64,000 nt of DNA. Origin: UMGS621 sp964468815. Its GTDB lineage: Bacteria > Bacillota > Clostridia > Christensenellales > Borkfalkiaceae. Shown in pieces: positions 27,601 through 37,000 of the stretch. Numbering within the stretch: the first letter of the stretch is position 1; the number at the start of each line of letters is the position of its first letter. The notes under the pieces were generated by a model. The model made no database searches, was not told the DNA's origin, and saw only the letters and a program-made list of their open reading frames with translations. The stretch spans positions 1 to 64,000 of the forward strand of contig CAYXWN010000002.1 in NCBI GenBank assembly GCA_964468815.1, in the 5' to 3' direction. The position numbers were made by a program, and so were the translations under genes.

Positions 27601-29537
27601 GCGAATATATTTTAATTGAAAATCAAACGAATAAAGGCCTTTATTTTGAAATGGATGGCTACGGAACGCTTTCCGTTTTCAAAATTGCAGACGGCGAGCG
27701 CACGTACGTGGATCAAAACGGAAAATACGCGCAAAACGGAACGACTTTTACGTTGTCTTATTCGGAAAACGGAAAGGCGGTTACTTTGATCGGTTCTTGC
27801 GGATTGATTAAGGAAAACGGAACGACTTATAACACGTTTATCGCGAGCAATGCCTCTGCGGCACAGACGTTTGTAAACAAAACCGATTGGTCGATTTTGA
27901 TTTTGGACGATTTGGGGAACGCGACGAAGTACACGGCGGACGGGTTGAGAGAATACGGTTCGTATACGTTGGTCACGAGTACGCTTTTGTACTACGTAAA
28001 CAACGCGGGCGACGACGGCTGTATCTACGTGTACGACAGAGAGGACGGAACGGCAACGCCGATTCGGTACGAAGAGCGCGGCTATTATACCGAAAACTTA
28101 GAATCGTTACTTTTCTCGAAAACGGGCTTCTCGATTTTTAACGGAGAAACGAATTATTACTATAACGTCGAAAACGACGAGGTTGTGTTGTATCGAAAGG
28201 CGGTTGACGGCGATCAAAACGTCAACGAATACGGTTTCGTGGAAGACAGATCGTTCGGCTCGTTTGAAGACGAAAAAACGTATAACGGAAAAACCTATTA
28301 TTTAAATAACGATCTTGCGATTCGGTTTACGCGTGGCGAAGAGGGCGATGCGGTAAACGATTATCCGATCTTGGTATCCTCTAATCCGGACGTAAGAAAG
28401 CCCTTGGCGGCGTTATCTTTCTTACCCTCCGGAAAAGAAGAGTTCGCCGTCGTCGGACAGGTCGTAATCGGCAACAATACGTATAATTGCTACGTTGTGC
28501 GCGAAATCGTAAACGGCGCATACGAAACGTATGTTTTGATGAACGCCGGTATGGGAAATTACCGCTTCGACGTGGAAATTTCGTACGGCGGTTCGAGCAG
28601 AGATAGCGTGAGCACGTATAAAATCACGCAGATGCGTTGGATCGTGGACGCGTTCTCCTATCAATATCTGGATACGTACTATTCGTACTATACGTTGGAT
28701 CTCTTTTTCGGAACGTCGTATTTGAGTACCTATCAAAACAATATCGGTAAATTGGCGATTTGTCACGTTTACGATAAGCAGGGCTTGCACGTAGAATCCG
28801 AAAATTATTTGACCGGAGAATTCTTGGAAGACTCGAAGATGTACAATCTGAACGGCGAAATCGTGGCGTTTGAAAAGGCTGCGCTCACGGCGGACGGATC
28901 GTCATATATCGCGCGCTTTGAAGATCCGAGCGACGGTTATACGTATTCCATTTACTTCTATTTGACAAGACACGAGCAACTCGATGAGTACGGGTACGTC
29001 ATGACGGCGTTTACGCGCGAGCAGACGTTGGACGCAGGCGACGGCTATAAAGTCATCGTGGAAAGGATCCTTGCTTCCGAAACGACTAAGAGCGGCGGTG
29101 TGTATTCGGATTCGGTGCGGTTGCAGAAGCCGAACGGAGAAGTGTTGAAATTCCGCGGCTTTACGACCGTGAACGATACCAGATATTACATGGATCGGGT
29201 AACGGACGAAGACGACAAGGATTTAAGCGCGACGTATTATCACTTTGCGTTTAAGGATTCTTCGTCGGGCGAAATTCAATCGACCACGTACGGCTTGTAC
29301 GACAGCGTGACCATGCAAATCGAAGACGTAGCCGTATATTATTCGCAAGACGGCGCATGGAAAGTGGATATCGGCGAAAATTTGGGCGTCACGATTGCGA
29401 TCGGCGGAAAGAACGGCATTAACATCGTGAAAGAATGTTCTTACGACGAAGCGACCGATACGTATACGGCGGTATGCGATTACGCGACGTTGAAAGTTAA
29501 GATCGAGGACGGTTTCGTGACGGTCGTCGAAGAGTAA
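24636..29537 (+). CDS. Large InlB-repeat lipoprotein with unclassified beta-repeat region, 1633 aa
   Basis: The signal peptide ends at AVGC with Cys26, giving a predicted surface lipoprotein. Residues about 33-335 hold three to four InlB/Flg_new-type repeats (YSFDGWYLSNDFSGSP, VFGAWFVG, YCLLGWATS). The remaining 1300 residues match no family I recognise. They are rich in Tyr, Thr, Gly and Asp and contain degenerate repeats with a core like GTLTLDGFGYATY: near residues 511, 578, 765, 928 (ILSLDGFGYRAVY) and 1008 (GYGTLSV). Strands of the type G-x-Y and YEKKGDGTTESSGSYTL alternate between them, suggesting lipocalin-like or beta-sandwich modules. No LRR and no catalytic motif is visible. AGGAG precedes the ATG. 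It sits between an LRR lipoprotein and a subtilase. Confidence 0.85.
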   Translation: MKKIKRVLLALSVCLVCAICGVAVGCGGSGSVKYTFDVMGGAAIESVEVESGTQYTLPVPSDRSGYSFDGWYLSNDFSGSPVTSVTATESQTYYAKWTKLIAIQLELNGGTLSDTQLYLKEGANVFSFMQDYVPTKSGYVFGAWFVGNAELSKNLKMPQEGLTLTAKYKVAYTVKIWTEKLDGDGYENVEEDVIGYAYAGTSFTSECPLKGFKDVTPASDITRVLSENASENVFEHYLDRETYTVRFNPNYPNGTDGETDTLQVKYGKEISVYSDYTCDGYCLLGWATSKTGSLLYEANYINQILYNGEDEDKKEADTFSPDRNLALYGVWVKGYTDMFGGNDSVFVLNEADEVAYLLRGPKMFKGTYNAEEKSFRFRTESRAIVGRVNEDGTFTFYSSTRVGTYELYKDGQIDKNVTLIFDAYNGFSYYEKKGDGTTESSGSYTLQDEYVVATFTAGDETLVGKTAYIYATTMNLNDKEYNVFRIRNDEDCALGKLERFEVVGSELKEVSGSTLTLNGFGYATYASESYSYTREGDRITLKEGGKADIVLLLKTVGEKTGYAVYESELDGAFSVTGGGTLTLDGAYNATFENGGSSVSGYYVKKASLLGGEIVKFTSGAQTYAFLLTKENEESAYTAEQKHAEYAEYYYMNETSSYYAPLLVVNEPSAGEATVYGYTNGREHKKVSCGTLTLNTETGLYVYEAKTYTGETVLTNPFDLSQVKSFVCALDDTMTAYNIHYWYSWTDQDETTENFKGTYTSDKNGTLTLVSGFAFYSDGGLTLSGIYSGEDLESGIVTIRTKQGNLYVEIDGDKFVTLQSKPENVYRYEADGSITRSVYLATDGKGNATYTVATLNVESGAISTVEYVGTVVKTDKKINVSDTQTTDLYRFTSQELTFEYLPLYSATESYFLPYNETYNGRYTEKNDRGILSLDGFGYRAVYTDENGTDRAGRYFIYEEKSLLEIRFDDGVRYFDLLADKKFTLRGAEYGEYILIENQTNKGLYFEMDGYGTLSVFKIADGERTYVDQNGKYAQNGTTFTLSYSENGKAVTLIGSCGLIKENGTTYNTFIASNASAAQTFVNKTDWSILILDDLGNATKYTADGLREYGSYTLVTSTLLYYVNNAGDDGCIYVYDREDGTATPIRYEERGYYTENLESLLFSKTGFSIFNGETNYYYNVENDEVVLYRKAVDGDQNVNEYGFVEDRSFGSFEDEKTYNGKTYYLNNDLAIRFTRGEEGDAVNDYPILVSSNPDVRKPLAALSFLPSGKEEFAVVGQVVIGNNTYNCYVVREIVNGAYETYVLMNAGMGNYRFDVEISYGGSSRDSVSTYKITQMRWIVDAFSYQYLDTYYSYYTLDLFFGTSYLSTYQNNIGKLAICHVYDKQGLHVESENYLTGEFLEDSKMYNLNGEIVAFEKAALTADGSSYIARFEDPSDGYTYSIYFYLTRHEQLDEYGYVMTAFTREQTLDAGDGYKVIVERILASETTKSGGVYSDSVRLQKPNGEVLKFRGFTTVNDTRYYMDRVTDEDDKDLSATYYHFAFKDSSSGEIQSTTYGLYDSVTMQIEDVAVYYSQDGAWKVDIGENLGVTIAIGGKNGINIVKECSYDEATDTYTAVCDYATLKVKIEDGFVTVVEE

Positions 29538-29567
29538 GCCTCGGACGGAAAATCGAAAAGGGCTTAA

Positions 29568-32500
29568 ATGTCGAAAATAAATAGGATGAAAAGAATGATA
29601 AAGTTAAAAACGAAGTTTAAGAAAAATGCAATCAAGACGATTTCGTTGATCGGGGCGATGTTCTTGCTGTTCGGGTTCGGCATCGGCAGTTATGTTGAAA
29701 GCGGAAACAAACTCGCAATGGCAACCGCTTACGTATCCAAAGTAAATACGGAAATCAAGACGAATCAAGAGGATTTTTACGATAGCAACGTCGTGACCAA
29801 ACTCCCCGAAACGGTGGAAGCGAACGATGAGATTTCCGTTATCGTAGCGTTGAACGCAGATTCGGTTATGGACGCCTACGAGGACGCGAACGGAACGCAG
29901 ACGGTTTCCGAATATCTCACGACGACCGAAGCGAAAAACGTGGTAAAATCGGCTTGGAAATCGCAAAACGATCAAATTTACCGTTTGAAGACCGCGGGCG
30001 TAAGTTACGAACTCGGAGAACGTTACAATACCGTTTTGAACGGCTTTGAAATTACCATCAAGGCAAAAGACTTTGAAAAGGTAAACGAGTTGTTGGCGGA
30101 TAAAGCGACGTTGATCGTCGGCGAATCCTACGAACCTGCCGTTACGGAGGTGGTAGAAAACGAAGTCGGCGTGTATGAAACGGGTATTTTCGACAGTTCC
30201 TTTTTGATTGATTATCAAGGGGACGGCGTAGTCGTCGCCGTTTTGGATACGGGGCTCGACTATACGCACACCGCTTTTTCGGACGATAATTTTACGACTT
30301 CTAAGGAAGCGTTTACGTTGGCGAGCGTATCGAAGAGCGTATCCGCCAGAGATCAAAACGGCGAGTTGATTATGAGCGCGTCTAAAATGACGGCGGGCTT
30401 GACGGGCGAGGACGTATACGTGAGCAGAAAAGTTCCGTTTGCGTACGATTACGCGGATAAAGATCCGGACGTATTGCCCATCAATTCGCACCACGGCACG
30501 CACGTTGCCGGTATCATCGCAGGAAAAGACGACGTGATCACCGGCGTTGCGCCGAACGCGCAACTCGCGATCATGAAAGTGTTCTCGGACAGAGTGGACA
30601 GTGCAAAGGATTCGTGGATTTTATCCGCCTTGGAAGATTGCGTCGCGCTCGGCGTGGACGTAATCAATATGTCGCTCGGCTCTGCTTGCGGCTTTTCGCG
30701 CGAGGTGGATAAGGAAAACAAGAACGTAATTTACGATCGCGTTCGCGAAGCGGGTATTTCTTTGATCGCCGCGGCGGCAAATTCTTACAACGCGACGATG
30801 GGATCCGGAAAGAACGGCAGCAACCCCTTGACGAGCAACCCCGATTCTGGTACGGTCGGTGCTCCGGGCACATATGAATCTTCCCTTTGCGTCGCGTCGG
30901 TTGACGGCGTAAAAACGCCTTACTTAAAATACGGCGACGAAATCATTTATTTCAACGAAGCGACCGATTCGTCCATGGAAAAGCGCAATTTCGTCAACGA
31001 GTTGTTAGATCCGATCGGCGAAGACGTACAGAGTCGCGAGTTTGAATACGTTACCATTCCGGGCGTCGGACGTTCGGCGGATTACCCGGAGGAGGGCGAT
31101 TTTTATGAGGGAAAGATCGTGCTTGTCAAGCGCGGAACGATTTCCTTTGAAGATAAAGTAAGAATCGCGTTAAAAGAAAAAGGCGCGGCAGGCATTATTA
31201 TTTATAATAACGTATCGGGTTCGATTTCCATGCAGGTCGGCGATATAGAGGGCGCGGCTTGCTCGATCGCACAGGACGAGGGCGAAATCTTAGCCGCTTC
31301 GGAATCGGGAATCCTTACCATAAGCAGAAGTCAATTGGCTGGTCCGTTTATGTCCGATTTCTCCTCGTGGGGACCGACGTCCGATTTGAAGATTAAGCCG
31401 GAGATCACGGCGCACGGCGGCGAGATTTTATCCGCCGTTCCGGGACAAGGTTACGATCGGTTGTCCGGTACGTCCATGGCTGCCCCCAACCAAGCGGGCG
31501 CGGCGGCATTGATTCGGCAATACGTCAAATATAGCGGCGTATTCGGATCGGAAGAGAGTTTAGCGGAAAAGACGACGACGGTAAGCGACCGTGTGAATCA
31601 ATTGATGATGTCAACAGCCGATATTCTTCTCAACAAGAGCGGAATCCCGTTCTCGGTAAGAAAGCAGGGCTCGGGGCTTGTGAACATTAACGCGGCGGTG
31701 GAATCGGCGGCATATCTTACGACGTACGATAAAAACGGCGCGGAAATGAGCAAGACGAAGTTGGAACTCGGCGACGATAAAGACAGAACGGGCGTCTACA
31801 CGGTGACGTTCGGGATTCACAACATTTCAAACAACGCGATCTCGTACGACGTAAGCGCGGTTCTTTTGACGGAGGGCGTCAGTTCTACGTATACGGGGCA
31901 CGGCGAAACGACAAGCACGCAAGAGGGATATTTGCTCGGCGGAACGACGGCGACGGTCGTGTCGGTGTCGGGCGACGGAACGCAGTCGGGAAATACGGTT
32001 ACGGTCGGCGTGAACAAGAGCGCGACGGTTACCATGCGGATTGTGCTGTCCGATGCGGATAAGGCGTATATTAACGATTCGTTCTTACACGGAATGTACG
32101 TAGAAGGATTCGTTACGTTGGATGCGGTAAGCGGCACGAACGTGAAATTGAATATTCCGTTATTGACCTTTTTCGGCGATTGGACGGAAGCGCCTATTTT
32201 CGACGAAGAGTATTACGATACGAACGCGGACGAATTGAACGCCGGCTTGGACGCGGAGGACAAGTTGATGGAAGACGCGTACGCAACGCGCGTAATCGGT
32301 TCGTTGTACAGCGATTATATCATGACGTTGGGCGCGTATGCGTTCATACAGAATCCGGACGCAACGCCGATCGCGGCGGACAAGAAGTACATCGCTCTTT
32401 CCAATAAAGCGGACGGAGAGGCTTCTTCTATCAACGGAATCAAGAGCATTTGGGCGGGATTTTTGCGGAACGTAAAGGAAGCGAATATCTCCATCGTCGA

Positions 32501-35500
32501 GGACGCGACGGGCAGAGAAATTTTCTCACATACGGAATATAATTTGAAAAAATGCTTCTCGTCGGGTTCGATTTATCCGTCGACGATAGACATGGATTTC
32601 TCTACCTTAGAGCATAATCTCAAAAACAATACGAAATATACGGTCACGGTTGCGACGTATATTGATTACGGTGCAAAGGAAGAACAGAAAAACGTGCGGA
32701 ACGTCTTTGAGTTCCCGTTGTATATCGACTTTGAAGCGCCGATCGTAACGGACGTAACCTATTGGACGGAATACGATAAAACGACGAAAAAGACGAAGTT
32801 GTTCGCCGATCTGAGCATCTATGACAACCATTATGCGATGGGCGTGCAGACGGGATATATTACGGCGGACGAAGATGAAAAATTCACCCTCGATACGTTC
32901 GGAAAATACATAACTCCCGTGTATTCTTCCTTTAACTCTACGTCGAGCATTACGATCGAACTGACCGATTATATTGCAAAGATTAAAAATTCTGCCGGAA
33001 TCGCCTTCGACGAAGACGGCGAATTGCAAATAGACAGAAACAATAATTCGTTCGTTGCGATTTGTTACGATTACGCGTTAAATTCCGCAACTTACGAAAT
33101 TCGGCTTCCCGACGATATCGTTTCCATGTATTTCACGGAAAGCGAGTTGAACCTCAGTCCTTACGAAACGAAAGATATTTCCTCGTTATTGAACGTCTAT
33201 CCGAACGACAGTTGGTTGGAAATCGTTGATTTCGAGGTCAACGAGGACGGGAAAGACGTCGTGGATATCGTCAACCAAACGATTATCGCATTGAAGAGCG
33301 GCGACGCGCAAATCACTGCGATCGGCTACGATAAGACGGCGAAGCGGAACGTCACGGCAGTCTTGAACGTACACGTCTTTGACGAAACGGAAGAGGGCTA
33401 TGACGGTCGGTTTACAATCCCCGAGGTAAATAAGTTCTCGCTTACGGGATATAAGACGAACAAAGCGTATTACAACGTTTCGAGCGGAGAACGGGAAATC
33501 GGTGAAACGGGCGGAACGTATTCGTTCGGAAGTTCGTATGCTTTGTCGATGTATCCTTCGGAAAGCGTAACCGTTCAATACACGTTGGATTCGTATTTTC
33601 CGGACAGAACGGGCGTTACGTTTAAGGTCGGTAACAGCAGAATCGCAACAGTGACCGAAACGGGCGAAATCAACGCGATCGCGGAGGGCAATACCGTCGT
33701 CAGCGTAAACGTTACGTTCGACGGAAAAACGACGGTGTATTCCGGACGAATCAACGTAAAAGTAAAAGATCCGTTTACGACGAGCGGTTCATATCTCATG
33801 TCGTATCGCGGCTTGGGCGGCGAGGTCGTAATTCCGGGCGATCGCGGAATCACTTCTATTTATTCGTACGCGTTCAGCGGCTATAAATACGTGGCAAAGG
33901 ATCTTGAAGCGGGCGACGTGATCGACGAAGAAGATAACTCGTTGTTGAAGCAATGGTATATCGGCGAGGACACGATCACGAAAATCGTGATCCCGGAGGG
34001 TGTGGAAACCATCGGCTCGTACGCGTTTGCGAATCTTACGGCGTTGGAAGAGGTCGTGTTGCCCTCAACGTTAAACAATATCGGCGTCGGCGCATTCCTC
34101 GGTTGTAAACAATTAAAATATATCAACCTTGAAAACGTACAGTTCGTCAACGAAAAGGCGTTTGCGGATTGCGAACTTCTCGGTTCGGATCGGGATATCG
34201 ACTTGCGTTCGATCGTGGCGATCGGAAATTATTCTTTCCAAAATTGTTGTTTAAATTACGTACAATTGCCTCGGACGTCGCAATCGCTCGGCGAGGGGGC
34301 GTTCTACGGCAATAAAGCGTTGACGGAAATTCAGTTCGTTGCGGACAAGATCAAGGTCGGCTCTTACGCGTTTGCGGAATGTACGCTGTTGTCGTCCGTC
34401 AACATCAACGCGGCGGTTATCGCGTCCTATGCGTTCTATGGCTGTTCGGAATTGACGGACGTTACGCTCGGAAAGGACGTTGCGGTCATCGGCGAATTTG
34501 CCTTTACCGGCACGAAAGTATCGTCTTTCGATATTGCGAATACCAACGCCGTGCTTTCAACCGATCCCAACGATAGCGGATTGATTTTGAAAGATGGAGA
34601 ATTGATCATCGTTGCGCCGAACTACGGCTCGAACACGCTTACGACCGAAGCGACGGCGATCGCGACGGGTGCGTTCTCCGGAAACGTAAAGATCTTTAAG
34701 GTCGTGGCGAATAACGTTCATTCGGTAGATGCGTACGCATTTGCAAAATGCTTGAACTTGGTTGAGATTTCCCTACCGTTCGTTCAAACCATCGGCGATT
34801 ATGCGTTTATGGATTGTACGAAGTTGGATAAGGTTGACGGCTTGTCGAATGCGGATTCGATCGGCGTGCGCGCCTTTGAAAATACCGGCTTAAAATCGGT
34901 TACGATTAAGGACGGTGCAACCGTCGGCGAGTCGGCGTTCCAAGATTGTAACGATATGGAAAGCGTCGTTCTCGGCGAGAACGTAAAGGTCGGAAAGAAC
35001 GCGTTCTATTGTTCTTCCGCGTTGAGCAAAACGGCGCAGCAGACGAACGGCAGCTTGGCATATTATACCGAATATACTTATCAACCGAAAGAAGGCGTGA
35101 AATATTCTTATTATCGCTATGATATCAAAAAGGCGGCTTCCGCGCTGAAAAGCGTTACGGTCGGAAGCAACACCGTGTTGGGTGAATCCGCGTTTTCCGG
35201 CAATGCCAAGATGGAAACGCTTACGCTGGCGGAAAACGTGACGATCGGCGATTACGCGTTCTATAACGTAATCGGACTGACGAACGTAGATCTTTCCAAA
35301 ACGAAAGAGATCGGCGAAATGGCGTTCTACGGCGCGGCGACCTTGGATTTCTGGTTCTATGACAACAAGTATGACGTAGCGTACGAATTTTCGTACGAGG
35401 ACGGAACGGAAAAGGCGATTGCGTATAAATACTCCTTCCACGTTCCGAAATTAGGCAACGTTGATCTTTCGAGTATTCGGAAACTCGGCGATTTTGCGTT

Positions 35501-36974
35501 TGCGAATAACGATACGTTGAATTCGGTCGTCTTGGGCGCGGACTTAAAGGAAATTCCCGATTACGCATTTGCGTACTGCGAGAATTTGTCGTCCATTACG
35601 TTGACGGACAGCGTTACGGTCATCGGCAAATACGCGTTCTACGGTTCGTCCATCACGAATATGGAACTGCGCAACGTTTCGGAAATCGGAGAATATGCGT
35701 TCGGCGGTACGAATTTGTCGGGCGGTGAGGACGGAATTACGTTTAACGAAAAGGGCGTTGTCATCGGCGACGGCGCGTTCGCGGAATGTGCGGCGTTGAC
35801 CAAGCAACAGAATTTGGATAAAGCGACGTATATCGGCGCGAGAGCGTTCTATAAAACGTCGTTGCAACAGGCGGAACTGAATGCGAAATTCATCGGTGAA
35901 TTTGCATTCGGCGAATCGAAACTCGAATCGGTGATTTTAGGCAATACGGTAAAAGAATTAGGCGATAATCCTTTCTACGGTTGCCCGATCGAAAGTTACG
36001 GTTACGATAAAGAGATTCTCTTTAACGGCAATGCGGTCGGAATCGAACGGGTACTTACGTACGACGTGAGCGATACGGTTAAGGTGATCGACGGCGTGTT
36101 GTATCAGGTGCTTCCGAACGGAAAGACGGAGATCGTTTCCTATCCGACGTTGAGAAGCGGCGACGTATACGTAATCGAAGAGGGTACTGCGCGGATCAGC
36201 GCACGGGCGTTCTACGGAACGGAATTGAAAACCGTAACCATTGCTTCTACGGTTGCGGCGATCGGCGACAAAGCGTTCTACGATTGCCGAAAGTTGACGA
36301 TGGTGGTATTCAGAAGTTATGAAGCGCCGACCTTAGAGGAAGAGTACGATGAAACGTATCCCTCGTTTGATACTTACGCCTATACCGGACAAGCGGCATA
36401 TAGAGGAACGATTTACAACGGACTTGGTATTTCTAAGTATTATATGTGGAATCCGGATATGACGTCGTTCTATTACGGTGCTAATTTCGTCAACCATATC
36501 GGGCAAATTGAAAACAAACTCGTAATGGTGAAGCCGGCGAACGGGCAGAACTTCGATACGTTTATCTTCTCGCAATATTTCGCGACGACGGTAGACGGAA
36601 GTAACGCGGCGGACGAAACGACGGTGGCGGTAATCGCGTTGATCGACGCGCTTCCCGAAAAGATTACGCTTTCGGACGAAGCGGCGGTCGTCGCGGCGCG
36701 TGCAGCGTTCTCCGAAATCACTTCGTACGAACAGCAAGCGTTGGTGACCAACTTGAACAAACTTACCGCGGCGGAATCGACGATCAAGTATTTGAAACTG
36801 CGGAACGACGAGTCGGGCGAAGATCCGATTACGCCTCCCGACGAAGAGAACAAGACGGCGTTGCCGCCTTACGCGGGGATCGTGATGATCGCCGTAGGGC
36901 TTATCGGGCTTGGAGGATTGGGATATCTCTTTCTTGGCAACCGGATCGGAAAGAAAAAGAAAGATAATGAATAA
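29568..36974 (+). CDS. Cell-surface subtilisin-like (S8) protease fused to Ig-like and LRR_5 domains, 2468 aa
   Basis: This is a predicted extracellular serine protease anchored to the membrane. A basic, hydrophobic signal region (about 1-50) precedes an S8 domain with catalytic Asp227 (AVLDTGLDYTH), His309 (HHGTHVAGI), oxyanion Asn405 and Ser636 (LSGTSMAAPNQ). A PA insert (near 518, GKIVLVKRGTISFED) lies between Asn and Ser, as in C5a-peptidase/lactocepin enzymes. Fn3-like and two Big_2-like Ig domains follow (to about 1400), then LRR_5 repeats (about 1405-2260). Near the C-terminus come a helical segment, LPPYAG, a membrane segment and GKKKKDNE. The triad is complete, so activity is likely. 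The start is uncertain: ATGs at 29568, 29586 and 29595 all have weak ribosome binding sites. The oligopeptide transporter downstream suggests peptide scavenging. Confidence 0.92.
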   Translation: MSKINRMKRMIKLKTKFKKNAIKTISLIGAMFLLFGFGIGSYVESGNKLAMATAYVSKVNTEIKTNQEDFYDSNVVTKLPETVEANDEISVIVALNADSVMDAYEDANGTQTVSEYLTTTEAKNVVKSAWKSQNDQIYRLKTAGVSYELGERYNTVLNGFEITIKAKDFEKVNELLADKATLIVGESYEPAVTEVVENEVGVYETGIFDSSFLIDYQGDGVVVAVLDTGLDYTHTAFSDDNFTTSKEAFTLASVSKSVSARDQNGELIMSASKMTAGLTGEDVYVSRKVPFAYDYADKDPDVLPINSHHGTHVAGIIAGKDDVITGVAPNAQLAIMKVFSDRVDSAKDSWILSALEDCVALGVDVINMSLGSACGFSREVDKENKNVIYDRVREAGISLIAAAANSYNATMGSGKNGSNPLTSNPDSGTVGAPGTYESSLCVASVDGVKTPYLKYGDEIIYFNEATDSSMEKRNFVNELLDPIGEDVQSREFEYVTIPGVGRSADYPEEGDFYEGKIVLVKRGTISFEDKVRIALKEKGAAGIIIYNNVSGSISMQVGDIEGAACSIAQDEGEILAASESGILTISRSQLAGPFMSDFSSWGPTSDLKIKPEITAHGGEILSAVPGQGYDRLSGTSMAAPNQAGAAALIRQYVKYSGVFGSEESLAEKTTTVSDRVNQLMMSTADILLNKSGIPFSVRKQGSGLVNINAAVESAAYLTTYDKNGAEMSKTKLELGDDKDRTGVYTVTFGIHNISNNAISYDVSAVLLTEGVSSTYTGHGETTSTQEGYLLGGTTATVVSVSGDGTQSGNTVTVGVNKSATVTMRIVLSDADKAYINDSFLHGMYVEGFVTLDAVSGTNVKLNIPLLTFFGDWTEAPIFDEEYYDTNADELNAGLDAEDKLMEDAYATRVIGSLYSDYIMTLGAYAFIQNPDATPIAADKKYIALSNKADGEASSINGIKSIWAGFLRNVKEANISIVEDATGREIFSHTEYNLKKCFSSGSIYPSTIDMDFSTLEHNLKNNTKYTVTVATYIDYGAKEEQKNVRNVFEFPLYIDFEAPIVTDVTYWTEYDKTTKKTKLFADLSIYDNHYAMGVQTGYITADEDEKFTLDTFGKYITPVYSSFNSTSSITIELTDYIAKIKNSAGIAFDEDGELQIDRNNNSFVAICYDYALNSATYEIRLPDDIVSMYFTESELNLSPYETKDISSLLNVYPNDSWLEIVDFEVNEDGKDVVDIVNQTIIALKSGDAQITAIGYDKTAKRNVTAVLNVHVFDETEEGYDGRFTIPEVNKFSLTGYKTNKAYYNVSSGEREIGETGGTYSFGSSYALSMYPSESVTVQYTLDSYFPDRTGVTFKVGNSRIATVTETGEINAIAEGNTVVSVNVTFDGKTTVYSGRINVKVKDPFTTSGSYLMSYRGLGGEVVIPGDRGITSIYSYAFSGYKYVAKDLEAGDVIDEEDNSLLKQWYIGEDTITKIVIPEGVETIGSYAFANLTALEEVVLPSTLNNIGVGAFLGCKQLKYINLENVQFVNEKAFADCELLGSDRDIDLRSIVAIGNYSFQNCCLNYVQLPRTSQSLGEGAFYGNKALTEIQFVADKIKVGSYAFAECTLLSSVNINAAVIASYAFYGCSELTDVTLGKDVAVIGEFAFTGTKVSSFDIANTNAVLSTDPNDSGLILKDGELIIVAPNYGSNTLTTEATAIATGAFSGNVKIFKVVANNVHSVDAYAFAKCLNLVEISLPFVQTIGDYAFMDCTKLDKVDGLSNADSIGVRAFENTGLKSVTIKDGATVGESAFQDCNDMESVVLGENVKVGKNAFYCSSALSKTAQQTNGSLAYYTEYTYQPKEGVKYSYYRYDIKKAASALKSVTVGSNTVLGESAFSGNAKMETLTLAENVTIGDYAFYNVIGLTNVDLSKTKEIGEMAFYGAATLDFWFYDNKYDVAYEFSYEDGTEKAIAYKYSFHVPKLGNVDLSSIRKLGDFAFANNDTLNSVVLGADLKEIPDYAFAYCENLSSITLTDSVTVIGKYAFYGSSITNMELRNVSEIGEYAFGGTNLSGGEDGITFNEKGVVIGDGAFAECAALTKQQNLDKATYIGARAFYKTSLQQAELNAKFIGEFAFGESKLESVILGNTVKELGDNPFYGCPIESYGYDKEILFNGNAVGIERVLTYDVSDTVKVIDGVLYQVLPNGKTEIVSYPTLRSGDVYVIEEGTARISARAFYGTELKTVTIASTVAAIGDKAFYDCRKLTMVVFRSYEAPTLEEEYDETYPSFDTYAYTGQAAYRGTIYNGLGISKYYMWNPDMTSFYYGANFVNHIGQIENKLVMVKPANGQNFDTFIFSQYFATTVDGSNAADETTVAVIALIDALPEKITLSDEAAVVAARAAFSEITSYEQQALVTNLNKLTAAESTIKYLKLRNDESGEDPITPPDEENKTALPPYAGIVMIAVGLIGLGGLGYLFLGNRIGKKKKDNE

Positions 36975-37000
36975 ATAATGCGGTTGGGATTCGTGACGAT

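Noticed and set aside
36850..36974. A functional LPXTG sorting signal on the subtilase
   Set aside because: LPPYAG lacks the Thr-Gly of the motif and no sortase is in the window. A plain membrane anchor is the safer reading.
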